From positions 4,257,971 to 4,321,970 of the forward strand of contig JALMQS010000068.1 in NCBI GenBank assembly GCA_024734495.1: a DNA stretch of 64,000 nucleotides. The letters run 5' to 3'. Below, piece after piece: positions 11,771 through 24,200 of the stretch (its first letter is position 1; each line of letters begins with the position of its first letter). The position numbers and the translations under genes are program-made. The DNA comes from Forficula auricularia (Eukaryota; Arthropoda; Insecta; Dermaptera; Forficulidae). The notes below the pieces were generated by a model that searched no databases, had not been told where the DNA came from, and saw only the letters and a list, made by a program, of their open reading frames with translations.

Positions 11771-12315
11771 CTATGGGGTCTCCTAATTCGTTTTCGTCCA
11801 CAGATTCTTTTTCTTCTATTGGGTTCATTGTTTTTGTCTTCTCCATAGAGTTCTTCTAGGTATTCCTTCAATCTATTTGCCTGTTCGTTTTCGTTTAGAA
11901 TAATGTGGCCTCCTTCATCTCTTATGTTCTTGCTTTTTGGCTTGTCTTCTTGAAAATTTCTTTTTATTGCCCTATAGGCTACATCAACTTTTCCCAATAC
12001 TAGATTTTCGTTGACTTCTTTACATTTTTCTTGAATCATTTTTTCTTTTGCTTTTCTACATTCTCTTATAAATTTCCATCTTAATTTTTTATATGTTTCT
12101 TTCCCTTCTTCGTCTTTTCTGTTCTTAGATTTTCTTCGTTCGTCAATCAGTTGCAGTATTTTGTCTGTTACGCATGGCTTTTTAATTTCGTTTTTCTTTG
12201 ATTGAACGACTTCGTTGGCTGTTTCGGCCAGGAATGATTTCATATCATTCCATTCTTGTTCGATTTCTTCTTCTTTATTATTTGTGGATGTTTTTTCTTC
12301 CAGTTTCTTATTCAT
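11771..12315 (-). pseudogene. LINE linker region between endonuclease and reverse transcriptase
   Basis: A lysine/glutamate-rich frame with predicted helices (for example 'EQANRLKEYLEELYGE') corresponds to the region joining the endonuclease and reverse transcriptase domains in this LINE type. The LINE-derived frame ends at ~11771 where element Q begins. The last residues of the longer open frame (down to 11689) are encoded by Q and are not LINE protein. Confidence 0.7.
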
Positions 12316-12350
12316 TACGTTTTCGAAGAGTTTTTGGGTTTCCTTATTTT

Positions 12351-13390
12351 TTAATTTAGATATATCCCAGTTTTTTCGCGACCCCCATTTTTTATTAGTT
12401 TTTTAAATTTTAGTTGGCATTTCATCACAATTAGATTGTGATCACTAGATATATCAGCACCAGGATAGGTTTTACAGTCCTTTACTTGATTTATGAATCT
12501 TTGTTTGACTAATATGTAATCTATTTGAGATCTCGCCTTGTGTTTTGGCATTTTCCACGTGTAGATCCTTCTTGGATGGTGTTGGAAGAGTGTGTTTGCT
12601 ACTACTAGACTGCGCTTACTGCAAAATTCAATTAATCTTTCGCCCCTTTCATTCCTATTTCCTAGACCCTGTTCACCATTTTCCTTCTTTGCTTTTTCCT
12701 ACTCTTGCATTCCAATCCCCCATAATTATTAAATTTTCATCCCCTTTAAAGCGCTTCATGAGGTTTTCAATTTGTTCGTACATTTCTTCTATTTCTTGGT
12801 CCTCATGTGATGTAGTAGGCATGTATACCTGGATTATCACATTATCCTTCGGTTTCGAATCCACTGTGATCATATCAATCCTTTTGCTTACCTGTAGATA
12901 ATTCTTTACCCTTTGCCCTATTTTTTTATTCATAATAATGCCAACTTCTGCCCTCCCATTCTGCCCCCCCCCCCCGTGTGTGTGTGTGAATGATTCTATG
13001 GCTGTTTTCAAACCAAAAATCTGCCTCTTCTGGATATCTCATTTCACTAATCCCAATAATGTCCAATTTGTGTCTATCCATTTCCCGCTTTAAATTCACT
13101 AGTTTATCTACTCCCCTTAGCGTCCTAACATTCCACGCTCCGACTCGTAGAAAGTCATTATTTATTTTTCCCTTTATGATAGTCTCTCTTCGGGTAGCCC
13201 CTTCCCGGAGATCCGAACGAGGGGCTAGTTTACTTCCGGAATTTTTTACTCGAAGAGAAATCGTCATGATGCATATTCTCGGGATTTGTAGTGTGGTGGT
13301 TTCCCGTTGCCTTCCACATGGTGAAGAGAAGAAAAAACAAGAGTTGGCCAAGGGAGGCCGTATAGGAAAGAGAAAAGAGAAGCCTGACAC
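12351..13390 (-). pseudogene. LINE endonuclease domain remnant
   Basis: Three overlapping minus-strand frames together cover an exonuclease/endonuclease/phosphatase-type domain. The N-terminal block has 'VGAWNVRTL' and 'LDIIGISEMRYP' (12926-13390). The middle has 'GIIMNKKIG' and the catalytic 'IIMGDWNARVG' (12673-13011). The C-terminal block has 'IDYILV' and the catalytic 'SSDHNLIV' (12351-12551). The enzyme nicks target DNA to prime reverse transcription. Shifts between the frames, plus a C run and a (GT)n tract at ~12967-12988 on the plus strand within the coding region, show it no longer encodes one protein. Confidence 0.85.
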
Positions 13391-13473
13391 AAGTAAGTGG
13401 AAGCAATGTCAGACTTAGCTCGAATAACCCCGTGGTCGCAATCCACGTACTCATCAGAAATGAGTTCCTGAGG

Positions 13474-14100
13474 TCTCAAAAAGTACTAAATTGATTTCGT
13501 TCAAAATTAAATTAAATTATTAATAATTAATTGTTTTATAATATATATTAATTCCGTATTTTTTAAAATTATTTTAAAGGAGTTATTAGCATTTTTTCAA
13601 ATTACACTTAAAATAAACTACCCTTTAAAATAAAAATATTCCAATAAAAATAATTTTCTATAAAATATAACATAAAATAACAAACAAATATGAAATTTCA
13701 ATAGATTTGATTCAATATCTAATGAGAAAAAAAATAAAACATAGTGTAACTTCTAGTTGATTCGATTCTGCAGACAGAAAATTATAAGTTTTCATCCAGT
13801 TTCATTAAAACAGTAAAATTCTTAATTGAAATGCTATTTTTTGTATTAGTTGTTGTGAACCTCCTAATATTTGATATTTTTGGTTTAGATTAGTCTGGAT
13901 TTTTGGTCTAAACCTCTAAACCAATCCAATGTTTCAAGAAATGTTCAAGAAAAATAAGTGGCCAGTCTAGTGGCCAGGCAAATTCCACGGCATCTGTCGG
14001 TGAACCTAGAACATAATTTACTGCGGGAAAGTTGTTATTTTAAGAATGGAATTATTTTTATATCTGGAAGATCATGCTTCGCTCGTGTTTTAGTTATTTT
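13474..14100 (+). repeat. Diverged foldback repeat, right part
   Basis: Continues the old repeat on the far side of the LINE insertion, beginning with the second target-duplication copy. It resembles the right arm of the array units at 15-29 kb (actaaattgatttcgttcaa, then the gagttattagcatttttt block). Confidence 0.6.
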
Positions 14101-14584
14101 TTATTTGAATAATTAATTGTTTTGTTTTGATTCAATTTTATGATTCATTTTATCAACCACTTGTTAATAATTAGTTTAATTATATAACCTATCAAAATAT
14201 GTGATTTTTTCACAAAATCGAGACCGGCTTATATAAAATATATTTTTTAAATAAATTCCTAATTATTTATTTATTCTATTAAATGAATATCGTTCTTTAT
14301 AAAAACAATTATAAAACGTTTATTAATAATTCTTAATTTTATGGAGAACAAAATATGTTAAAAACCAGCTCATAATACATCTTCAAAGCCTTAATAAAAT
14401 GTTAGCTCTTATACTTCTTCCCCAACCCATTATCTGTATGAACACAAAAGAAAAAGAAAACCTTTTGTAAAACCACAAAATTAACATCACTATACTTATG
14501 AATAGTATTACATTGAATACGAAAAAACCAATAAAATTAAAGTTACTCGAAGATGAGATCCTGACAGATCGATTTGTCCATTTT

Positions 14585-14790
14585 TAAAATGAATGTTATT
14601 AATCGAGGAGTGAACCGCGATTGGAATTAGGTGTACACCTTCTTTGGAATTATTTGGAATAACTTTGGAATTCATTAGATAATTTATTGTCATCTATTGT
14701 CTTATACATGGAAATGAAAGTGGAAGTGGAAGTAGTTGTACACGCTTTTAGGTCGCGGTTCACCCCTCGTCATTAATATTATTAATAGAG
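14585..14790. mobile_element. Small foldback element
   Basis: Arms gaggagtgaaccgcga (left) and tcgcggttcacccctc (right) are near-perfect inverted repeats around a ~140-bp core with repeated tggaatt words. It has no coding capacity. Confidence 0.55.
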
Positions 14791-15205
14791 GAAAAAACTG
14801 TTTTTTTAATTTATTGGTGTGCCTAATATTTAAAATCATTTATTTTAAATACAACTAAATAAGTTAACTTTATCTCTTCACTCAGTCAACGACTCATATA
14901 ATAAGGTCTTGACTGATTCAGGAGTTGAAATCCGGTAGTTAGATTAGAGACAAAATTTGAAAATTAAAATTATTCTAAAATAACTAGTAAATAAGTAAAA
15001 ACTTACTTTCATGTGATTAATTCAGACAATTTTTCCTACTTAAGAATATGAAAATCCCTAAGGTTGTTTAATATCTTATTAATTTTTTTTAATAAAAAAT
15101 AAAATTAGGTAAATGAAAACATTGTATATATACATATATAAAAAATAAATAAATATTGATTGTTTTTAATATAACAAAATTATTCGTATATATCAATGGC
15201 GGTTG

Positions 15206-18200
15206 GTGACTTTTCAACCAGGGGATGTTGTCCAAAAAAGTACGCTTCAATTTTTGAAATTTTATTTTAATCTTTGCAATATTTTTATTTTTACTCCTCT
15301 GGACTTGTCTTTGACATGCTTAAACTGGAATATATACCAGGCAGGGACTTCAAACCTTCTAACACGGCACCTTTTTCGGAAAAATCATTCATTTCAATTG
15401 CCCCTTTGAAACTATGCAACAATTTTATTTCATTTCGAGAATCAATATACCTACTTTTCAAAACAAAAAAAAAATGTTTTTTTATTTTGTATATTTTTTT
15501 TTATTTTATTTTTATTACTGAATTATTATAATACGTTTTTGAATTGAATGATGAACAAATTGAAAACAAAAAACAAAATAATAATCATAATAATATTATA
15601 AACTATGGAAATGCAAAAACAAAACGTATCCGGCAGAAATATCCTCCATGTTAGTTAGGCGGGCGGGGGGGGGGGGGGGGGAATTCATTGCCCGCTCCCC
15701 GCTAGAAAATTTGAAACTCAATTATTACGAGGAACTACATATGTATTTATCATTAAATTATTTCGTTACTTACTAGAGCAGAATTTATCGAAGTTTCCAC
15801 ATACATTTCCCAATTACTGTCTAACCCTTTGAGGAACACAAATTTATATAATGATCTCTATAAAGAATATTTCATTTCCAACAGAAAAGCTAATATTACT
15901 GAAGTGTCTAAAATTAATAGTTTACGCGTTAAAAAATATTCCAATATTGTTTAGAGTGAATGGACTTGAATCACTGATAAATGTCTCTAATGGCCAGATA
16001 TCCTCTCGATATGATAGACCAAAAGTATAATAAATAAGAAAGATATCGATCTTATTTTATCGATTTCATCTATTTGGTGGTTCACGGTACATTTTCAATT
16101 TAAAAAAATGGCATTTTGATTAAGAATTTTGTAGTTTAAAAGAAATTGAATGAAAAGATTCCATTTCTTCTCTGCCGGGATCGAATTAACTAGAAATGCC
16201 ATAAGGTTTTATTTTTTTTCTCATTAGATATTTATTCAAATATATTGAAATTTCATATTTGTGTGTTATTTTTATTTATCTTTTATATTAAAAAATTATT
16301 ATTATTAAATTTGCATTTCAAAGGGTAGTTTATTTGAAGTCCAATTTGAAAAAACGCTAATAACTTCATTCAAATGTTTTTTTCAAAAGTTGAAATAAAT
16401 ATATATTATAAAACAATTAATTATTAATAATTTAATTCAATTTTGATCGAAATCGGTTCAGTACTTTTTGAGCAAATAGTCAAAAACTATCTGAACGGTC
16501 AAAAAACGATGTTTTTTTAAAGCACGAGATGCTTTTGATAAAAGTTTAAAAAGTCATATGAAACGAAACATTGACTTTTGACATGGAAGTGGATTTTCAA
16601 AATGCTTTTAAAACGGCCTTTCATGGCAGTTTTCGGAGTTTTTGTCCATTTTCTCAAAAAGTACTGAATCGATTTCGTTCAAAATTGAATTAAATTATTA
16701 ATAATTAATTATTTTATAATATCTAAATGACTTTATATTTTTAAAAATTATTTCAACGGAGTTATTAGCGTTTTTTTTAATTGACCTCCAGATAAACTAC
16801 TCTTAAAAATGCAAATTTCCTAGTAATAATTTTTGCATACAAAAGATAAATGAGAATAAGACACAGATATGAAATTTCATTAGATTTGAATAAATATCTA
16901 ATGAGAAAAAAAAAAAAATTTTTGCCATTTCTAGAAGTTTAGCTCCCGGAGAGAAGAGATTGAATCTTTTCATACACTTTCTCTTAAACTACAAAATTCT
17001 TAATCAAAATGCTATTTTCTTATATTAAAAAGGTACTATGAACCACCAAATAGATGAAATCGATAAACTAAGATCGATTTCTTTCTTATTTTTAATTCTT
17101 TAGGTCTGTCATATCAAGATGATTTCTGGCCATTAGAGACATTTGTTATTGATTAAGTCCATCCACTATACAATATTGGATTAGTTTTTAACGTGTAAAC
17201 TATTGAATTTCGACATTTCAGTCATATTAACTTTTCTGTTTTAAATGAAATGTTTTTAATTAACGTCATTATATAAATTTGTGTATATCAAAGGGTTATG
17301 GAGTGATGGTGAAATTTATGTGGAAAGTTAGATAAATCGTTCTCTAGAGGCTTAGATATTTATTCTACATATTCAAAAGCTCTAATGAAGAAACATTTTG
17401 ATATTTTGATTTATTAAAAGATAGTTCATTATCTATAATTAGTCGGCTTACTATTTAAGTAGCTTGTGGGGAAGAAAATTTCAAAATTAAATAATTTTTT
17501 CTCAGAAAAGTAAAAATTATTTTACAAAAATATAAGCGGTTTTAGATAAAGAGTGGTCCCTATTATTAAGATGAAAAATTTTATTGAAATCGGATTCATC
17601 AACCAAATTCGAAATTTTATGAATCAAAAAATTTCCTGGCCAAATCATTGGGATTGAATTTTTAAATTAAAAAATATTTACATTTACATAACTCGTAATC
17701 TATTGATTTTAGACATTTCTCTCAAATTAACTTTTCTGATGGAAATTAAGTGTACTTTAATAAAAGTCCTTAATATTAATTTGTTTACCTCAAACTATTA
17801 GGAAGTAATGGTGAAATTTAAGTAGAAATTGAGATAATTACTCCTTAGAAAACTCATTTTACCCGCTAGTGAAATCGATACTCCATTATTACGAGGCATT
17901 CCTTATGTATATTTCTCATCTAATTATTTCGTTACTTCCAACATTTATAAATTCTATTGTACCAAAAATTTTAGTTGATCTCTAATTCGATTACGAAATT
18001 GAAACCTTGTCGTGGCTAATCAGGTGGCCAGCTGCTTCCCCCCCCCCCCCCCCTCATATAGGAAAACTCTATATTGCCCGGCCTCTCTAAACTATGTTTA
18101 ATGTATCGTATGTGTTTTTGAACATATTTAAACACTACTGTATTTGTGTATTCTATTGTGAAAAAAAAAATATTTGAATAAAAATTTAATAACCTTATAT

Positions 18201-21200
18201 TTGTAAAGATAAATCAATGAGGTTGACCTCTGATTAAAGCAAATAATGCACTGTGACTTTTCAACCAGGGGATGATGTTCAAAAAATTACTCTTCATTTT
18301 TTGAATTTAATTTGATTCTTCGCTTTTTTGGCAAATTTCATCGAATACGTCATCATTTCCGTTATTTTTCAAATTTAACATTAGACCTTTTAAAAATATA
18401 TTTAAAGACCTTCGCCCCAAACGGATACTGCTTTGTGTGAATGAGGGTAGGAGTCAGAAATTTAAGCTTGTGAACTCCACAAGTCCACAGTCCCTAAGAT
18501 GGAAATCGACAATCTTCCACAATGAATAATGAATCAACCTGTCCTATAAGAAAATTCTAAATTTCTCCTAATCCTATTGCTATAACCAAGCCTTGACTTG
18601 TCTAGAGCGCTCTTACTTAGGTATTCCCCATCTTATATATTGAGAGTTTTTAAAAATGGATTAGTCCAGAAATTCCCGAATCATCTTTATTTATTCTTTT
18701 ATTGTATTATTTCTATTTTAATAGTTCCTCAGCGGGAACAATTCTTATTCTACTAAAACTCCTCTGGACTTCAATCTTTCTAACGGAACCTTTTTCGGAA
18801 AAATCATTCATTTCAATTGCCCCTTTGAAACTATGCAACAATTTTATTTCATTTCGAGAATCAATATACCTACTTTTCAAAACAAAAAAAAATGTTTTTT
18901 TATTTTGTATATTTTTTTTATTTTATTTTTATTACTGAATTATTATAATACGTTTTTGAATTGAATGATGAACAAATTGAAAACAAAAAACAAAATAATA
19001 ATCATAATAATATTATAAACTATGGAAATGCAAAAACAAAACGTATCCGGCAGAAATATCCTCCATGTTAGTTAGGCGGGCGGGGGGGGGGGGGGGGAAT
19101 TCATTGCCCGCTCCCCGCTAGAAAATTTGAAACTCAATTATTATGAGGCATTACATATGTATTTATCATTAAATTATTTCGTTACTTACTATAGCAGAAT
19201 TTATCTAAGTTTCCACATACATTTCCCAATTACTGTCTAACCCTTTGAGGTACACAAATTTATATAATGATCTTTATAAAGAATATTTCATTTCCAACAG
19301 AAAAGTTAATATGACTGAAGTGTCTAAAATTAATAGTTTACGCGTTAAAAAATATTCCAATATTGTTTAGAGTGAATGGACTTGAATCACTGATAAATGT
19401 CTCTAATGGCCAGATATCCTCTCGATATGATAGACCAAAAGTATAATAAATAAGAAAGATATCGATCTTATTTTATCGATTTCATCTATTTGGTGGTTCA
19501 CGGTACATTTTCAATTTAAAAAAATGGCATTTTGATTAAGAATTTTGTAGTTTAAAAGAAATTGAATGAAAAGATTCCATTTCTTCTCTGCCGGGATCGA
19601 ATTAACTAGAATTGCCATAAGGTTTTATTTTTTTTCTCATTAGATATTTATTCAAATATATTGAAATTTCATATTTGTGTGTTCTTTTTATTTATCTTTT
19701 ATATTCAAAAATTATTATTATTAAATTTGCATTTTAAAGGGTAGTTTATTTGAAGTCCAATTTGAAAAAACGCTAATAACTTCATTCAAATGTTTTTTTC
19801 AAAAGTTGAAATAAATATATATTATAAAACAATTAATTATTAATAATTTAATTCAATTTTGATCGAAATCGGTTCAGTACTTTTTGAGCAAATAGTCAAA
19901 AACTATCTGAACGGTCAAAAAACGATGTTTTTTTAAAGCACGAGATGCTTTTGATAAAAGTTTAAAAAGTCATATGAAACGAAACATTGACTTTTGACAT
20001 GGAAGTGGATTTTCAAAATGCTTTTAAAACGGCCTTTCATGGCAGTTTTCGGAGTTTTTGTCCATTTTCTCAAAAAGTACTGAATCGATTTCGTTCAAAA
20101 TTGAATTAAATTATTAATAATTAATTATTTTATAATATCTAAATGACTTTATATTTTTAAAAATTATTTCAACGGAGTTATTAGCGTTTTTTTTAATTGA
20201 CCTCCAGATAAACTACTCTTAAAAATGCAAATTTCCTAGTAATAATTTTTGCATACAAAAGATAAATGAGAATAAGACACAGATATGAAATTTCATTAGA
20301 TTTGAATAAATATCTAATGAGAAAAAAAATAAAAATTTTTGCCATTTCTAGAAGTTTAGCTCCCGGAGAGAAGAGATTGAATCTTTTCATACACTTTCTT
20401 TTAAACTACAAATTTCTTAATCAAAATGCTATTTTCTTATATTAAAAAGGTACTATGAACCACCAAATAGATGAAATCGATAAACTAAGATCGATTTCTT
20501 TCTTATTTTTAATTCTTTAGGTCTGTCATATCAAGATGATTTCTGGCCATTAGAGACATTTGTTATTGATTAAGTCCATCCACTATACAATATTGGATTA
20601 GTTTTTAACGTGTAAACTATTGAATTTCGACATTTCAGTCATATTAACTTTTCTGTTTTAAATGAAATGTTTTTAATAAAGGTCCTTATATAAATTTGTG
20701 TATCTCAAAGGGTTAGGGAGTGATGGTGAAATTTATGTGGAAAGTTAGATAAATCGTTCTCTAGAGGCTTAGATATTTATTCTACATATTCAAAAGCTCT
20801 AATGAAGAAACATTTTGATATTTTGATTTATTAAAAGATAGTTCATTATCTATAATTAGTCGGCTTACTATTTAAGTAGCTTGTGGGGAAGAAAATTTCA
20901 AAATTAAATAATTTTTTCTCAGAAAAGTAAAAATTATTTTACAAAAATATAAGCGGTTTTAGATAAAGGGTCGTCCTTAGTATTAAGATGAAAAATTTTA
21001 TTGAAATCGGAATCATCAACCAAATTCGAAATTTTATGAATCAAAAAATTTCCTGGCCAAATCATTGGGATTGAATTTTTAAATTAAAAAATATTTACAT
21101 TTACATAACTCGTAATCTATTGATTTTAGACATTTCTCTCATATTAACTTTTCAGATGGAAATTAAGTGTACTTTAATAAAAGTCCTTAATATGAATTTC

Positions 21201-24200
21201 TTTACCTCAAATTATTAGGAAGTAATGGTGAAATTTAAGTAGAAATTGAGATAATTACTCCTTAGAAAACTCATTTTACCCGCTAGTGAAATCGATACTC
21301 CATTATTACGAGGCATTCCTTATGTATATTTCTCATCTAATTATTTCGTTACTTCCAACATTTATAAATTCTATTGTACCAAAAATTTTAGTTGATCTCT
21401 AATTCGATTACGAAATTGTAACCTTGTCGTGGCTAATCAGGTGGCCAGCTGCTTCCCCCCCCCCCCCCCTCATATATGAAAACTCTATATTGCCCGGCCT
21501 CTCTAAACTATGTTTAATGTATCGTATGTGTTTTTGAACATATTTAAACACTACTGTATTTGTGTATTCTATTGTGAAAAAAAAATATTTGAATAAAAAT
21601 TTAATAACCTTATATTTGTAAAGATAAATCAATGAGGTTGACCTCTGATTAAAGCAAATAATGCACTGTGACTTTTCAACCAGGGGATGATGTTCAAAAA
21701 ATTACTCTTCATTTTTTGAATTTAATTTGATTCTTCGCTTTTTTGGCAAATTTCATCGAATACGTCATCATTTCCGTTATTTTTCAAATTTAACATTAGA
21801 CCTTTTAAAAATATATTTAAAGACCTTCGCCCCAAACGGATACTGCTTTGTGTGAATGAGGGTAGGAGTCAGAAATTTAAGCTTGTGAACTCCACAAGTC
21901 CACAGTCCCTAAGATGGAAATCGACAATCTTCCACAATGAATAATGAATCAACCTGTCCTATAAGAAAATTCTAAATTTCTCCTAATCCTATTGCTATAA
22001 CCAAGCCTTGACTTGTCTAGAGCGCTCTTACTTAGGTATTCCCCATCTTATATATTGAGAGTTTTTAAAAATGGATTAGTCCAGAAATTCCCGAATCATC
22101 TTTATTTATTCTTTTATTGTATTATTTCTATTTTAATAGTTCCTCAGCGGGAACAATTCTTATTCTACTAAAACTCCTCTGGACTTCAATCTTTCTAACG
22201 GAACCTTTTTCGGAAAAATCATTCATTTCAATTGCCCCTTTGAAACTATGCAACAATTTTATTTCATTTCGAGAATCAATATACCTACTTTTCAAAACAA
22301 AAAAAAATGTTTTTTTATTTTGTATATTTTTTTTTATTTTATTTTTATTACTGAATTATTATAATACGTTTTTGAATTGAATGATGAACAAATTGAAAAC
22401 AAAAAACAAAATAATAATCATAATAATATTATAAACTATGGAAATGCAAAAACAAAACGTATCCGGCAGAAATATCCTCCATGTTAGTTAGGCGGGCGGG
22501 GGGGGGGGGGGGGAATTCATTGCCCGCTCCCCGCTAGAAAATTTGAAACTCAATTATTACGAGGCATTACATATGTATTTATCATTAAATTATTTCGTTA
22601 CTTACTATAGCAGAATTTATCTAAGTTTCCACATACATTTCCCAATTACTGTCTAACCCTTTGAGGTACACAAATTTATATAATGATCTTTATAAAGAAT
22701 ATTTCATTTCCAACAGAAAAGCTAATATTACTGAAGTGTCTAAAATTAATAGTTTACGCGTTAAAAAATATTCCAATATTGTTTAGAGTGAATGGACTTG
22801 AATCACTGAAAATGTCTCTAATGGCCAGATATCCTCTCGATATGATAGACCAAAAGTATAATAAATAAGAAAGATATCGATCTTATTTTATCGATTTCAT
22901 CTATTTGGTGGTTCACGGTACATTTTCAATTTAAAAAAATGGCATTTTGATTAAGAATTTTGTAGTTTAAAAGAAATTGAATGAAAAGATTCCATTTCTT
23001 CTCTGCCGGGATCGAATTAACTAGAATTGCCATAAGGTTTTATTTTTTTCTCATTAGATATTTATTCAAATATATTGAAATTTCATATTTGTGTGTTCTT
23101 TTTATTTATCTTTTATATTCAAAAATTATTATTATTAAATTTGCATTTTAAAGGGTAGTTTATTTGAAGTCCAATTTGAAAAAACGCTAATAACTTCATT
23201 CAAATGTTTTTTTCAAAAGTTGAAATAAATATATATTATAAAACAATTAATTATTAATAATTTAATTCAATTTTGATCGAAATCGGTTCAGTACTTTTTG
23301 AGCAAATAGTCAAAAACTATCTGAACGGTCAAAAAACGATGTTTTTTTAAAGCACGAGATGCTTTTGATAAAAGTTTAAAAAGTCATATGAAACGAAACA
23401 TTGACTTTTGACATGGAAGTGGATTTTCAAAATGCTTTTAAAACGGCCTTTCATGGCAGTTTTCGGAGTTTTTGTCCATTTTCTCAAAAAGTACTGAATC
23501 GATTTCGTTCAAAATTGAATTAAATTATTAATAATTAATTATTTTATAATATCTAAATGACTTTATATTTTTAAAAATTATTTCAACGGAGTTATTAGCG
23601 TTTTTTTTAATTGACCTCCAGATAAACTACTCTTAAAAATGCAAATTTCCTAGTAATAATTTTTGCATACAAAAGATAAATGAGAATAAGACACAGATAT
23701 GAAATTTCATTAGATTTGAATAAATATCTAATGAGAAAAAAATAAAAATTTTTGCCATTTCTAGAAGTTTAGCTCCCGGAGAGAAGAGATTGAATCTTTT
23801 CATACACCTTCTTTTAAACTACAAATTTCTTAATCAAAATGCTATTTTCTTATATTAAAAAGGTACTATGAACCACCAAATAGATGAAATCGATAAACTA
23901 AGATCGATTTCTTTCTTATTTTTAATTCTTTAGGTCTGTCATATCAAGATGATTTCTGGCCATTAGAGACATTTGTTATTGATTAAGTCCATCCACTATA
24001 CAATATTGGATTAGTTTTTAACGTGTAAACTATTGAATTTCGACATTTCAGTCATATTAACTTTTCTGTTTTAAATGAAATGTTTTTAATTAACGTCATT
24101 ATATAAATTTATGTATATCAAAGGGTTATGGAGTGATGGTGAAATTTATGTGGAAAGTTAGATAAATCGTTCTCTAGAGGCTTAGATATTTATTCTACAT

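Larger units (their letters stand above)
9376..13473 (-). mobile_element. Non-LTR retrotransposon (APE-type LINE) with 11-bp target duplication
   Basis: Minus-strand LINE with an apurinic-endonuclease domain followed by reverse transcriptase. An 11-bp direct repeat, tctcaaaaagt, flanks it at 9365-9375 and 13474-13484. The 3' end finishes in a short (ATG)n tail rather than poly(A). It sits inside one arm of an older foldback repeat and is itself interrupted by element Q (10295-11770). The coding frame is broken in several places. The proteins resemble the group often annotated as endonuclease-reverse transcriptase or craniofacial-development-protein-2-like in insects. I cannot assign the clade from sequence alone. 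Confidence 0.85.

Noticed and set aside
12990..13418. 142-residue plus-strand open frame
   Set aside because: Antisense shadow of the LINE endonuclease region on the minus strand.
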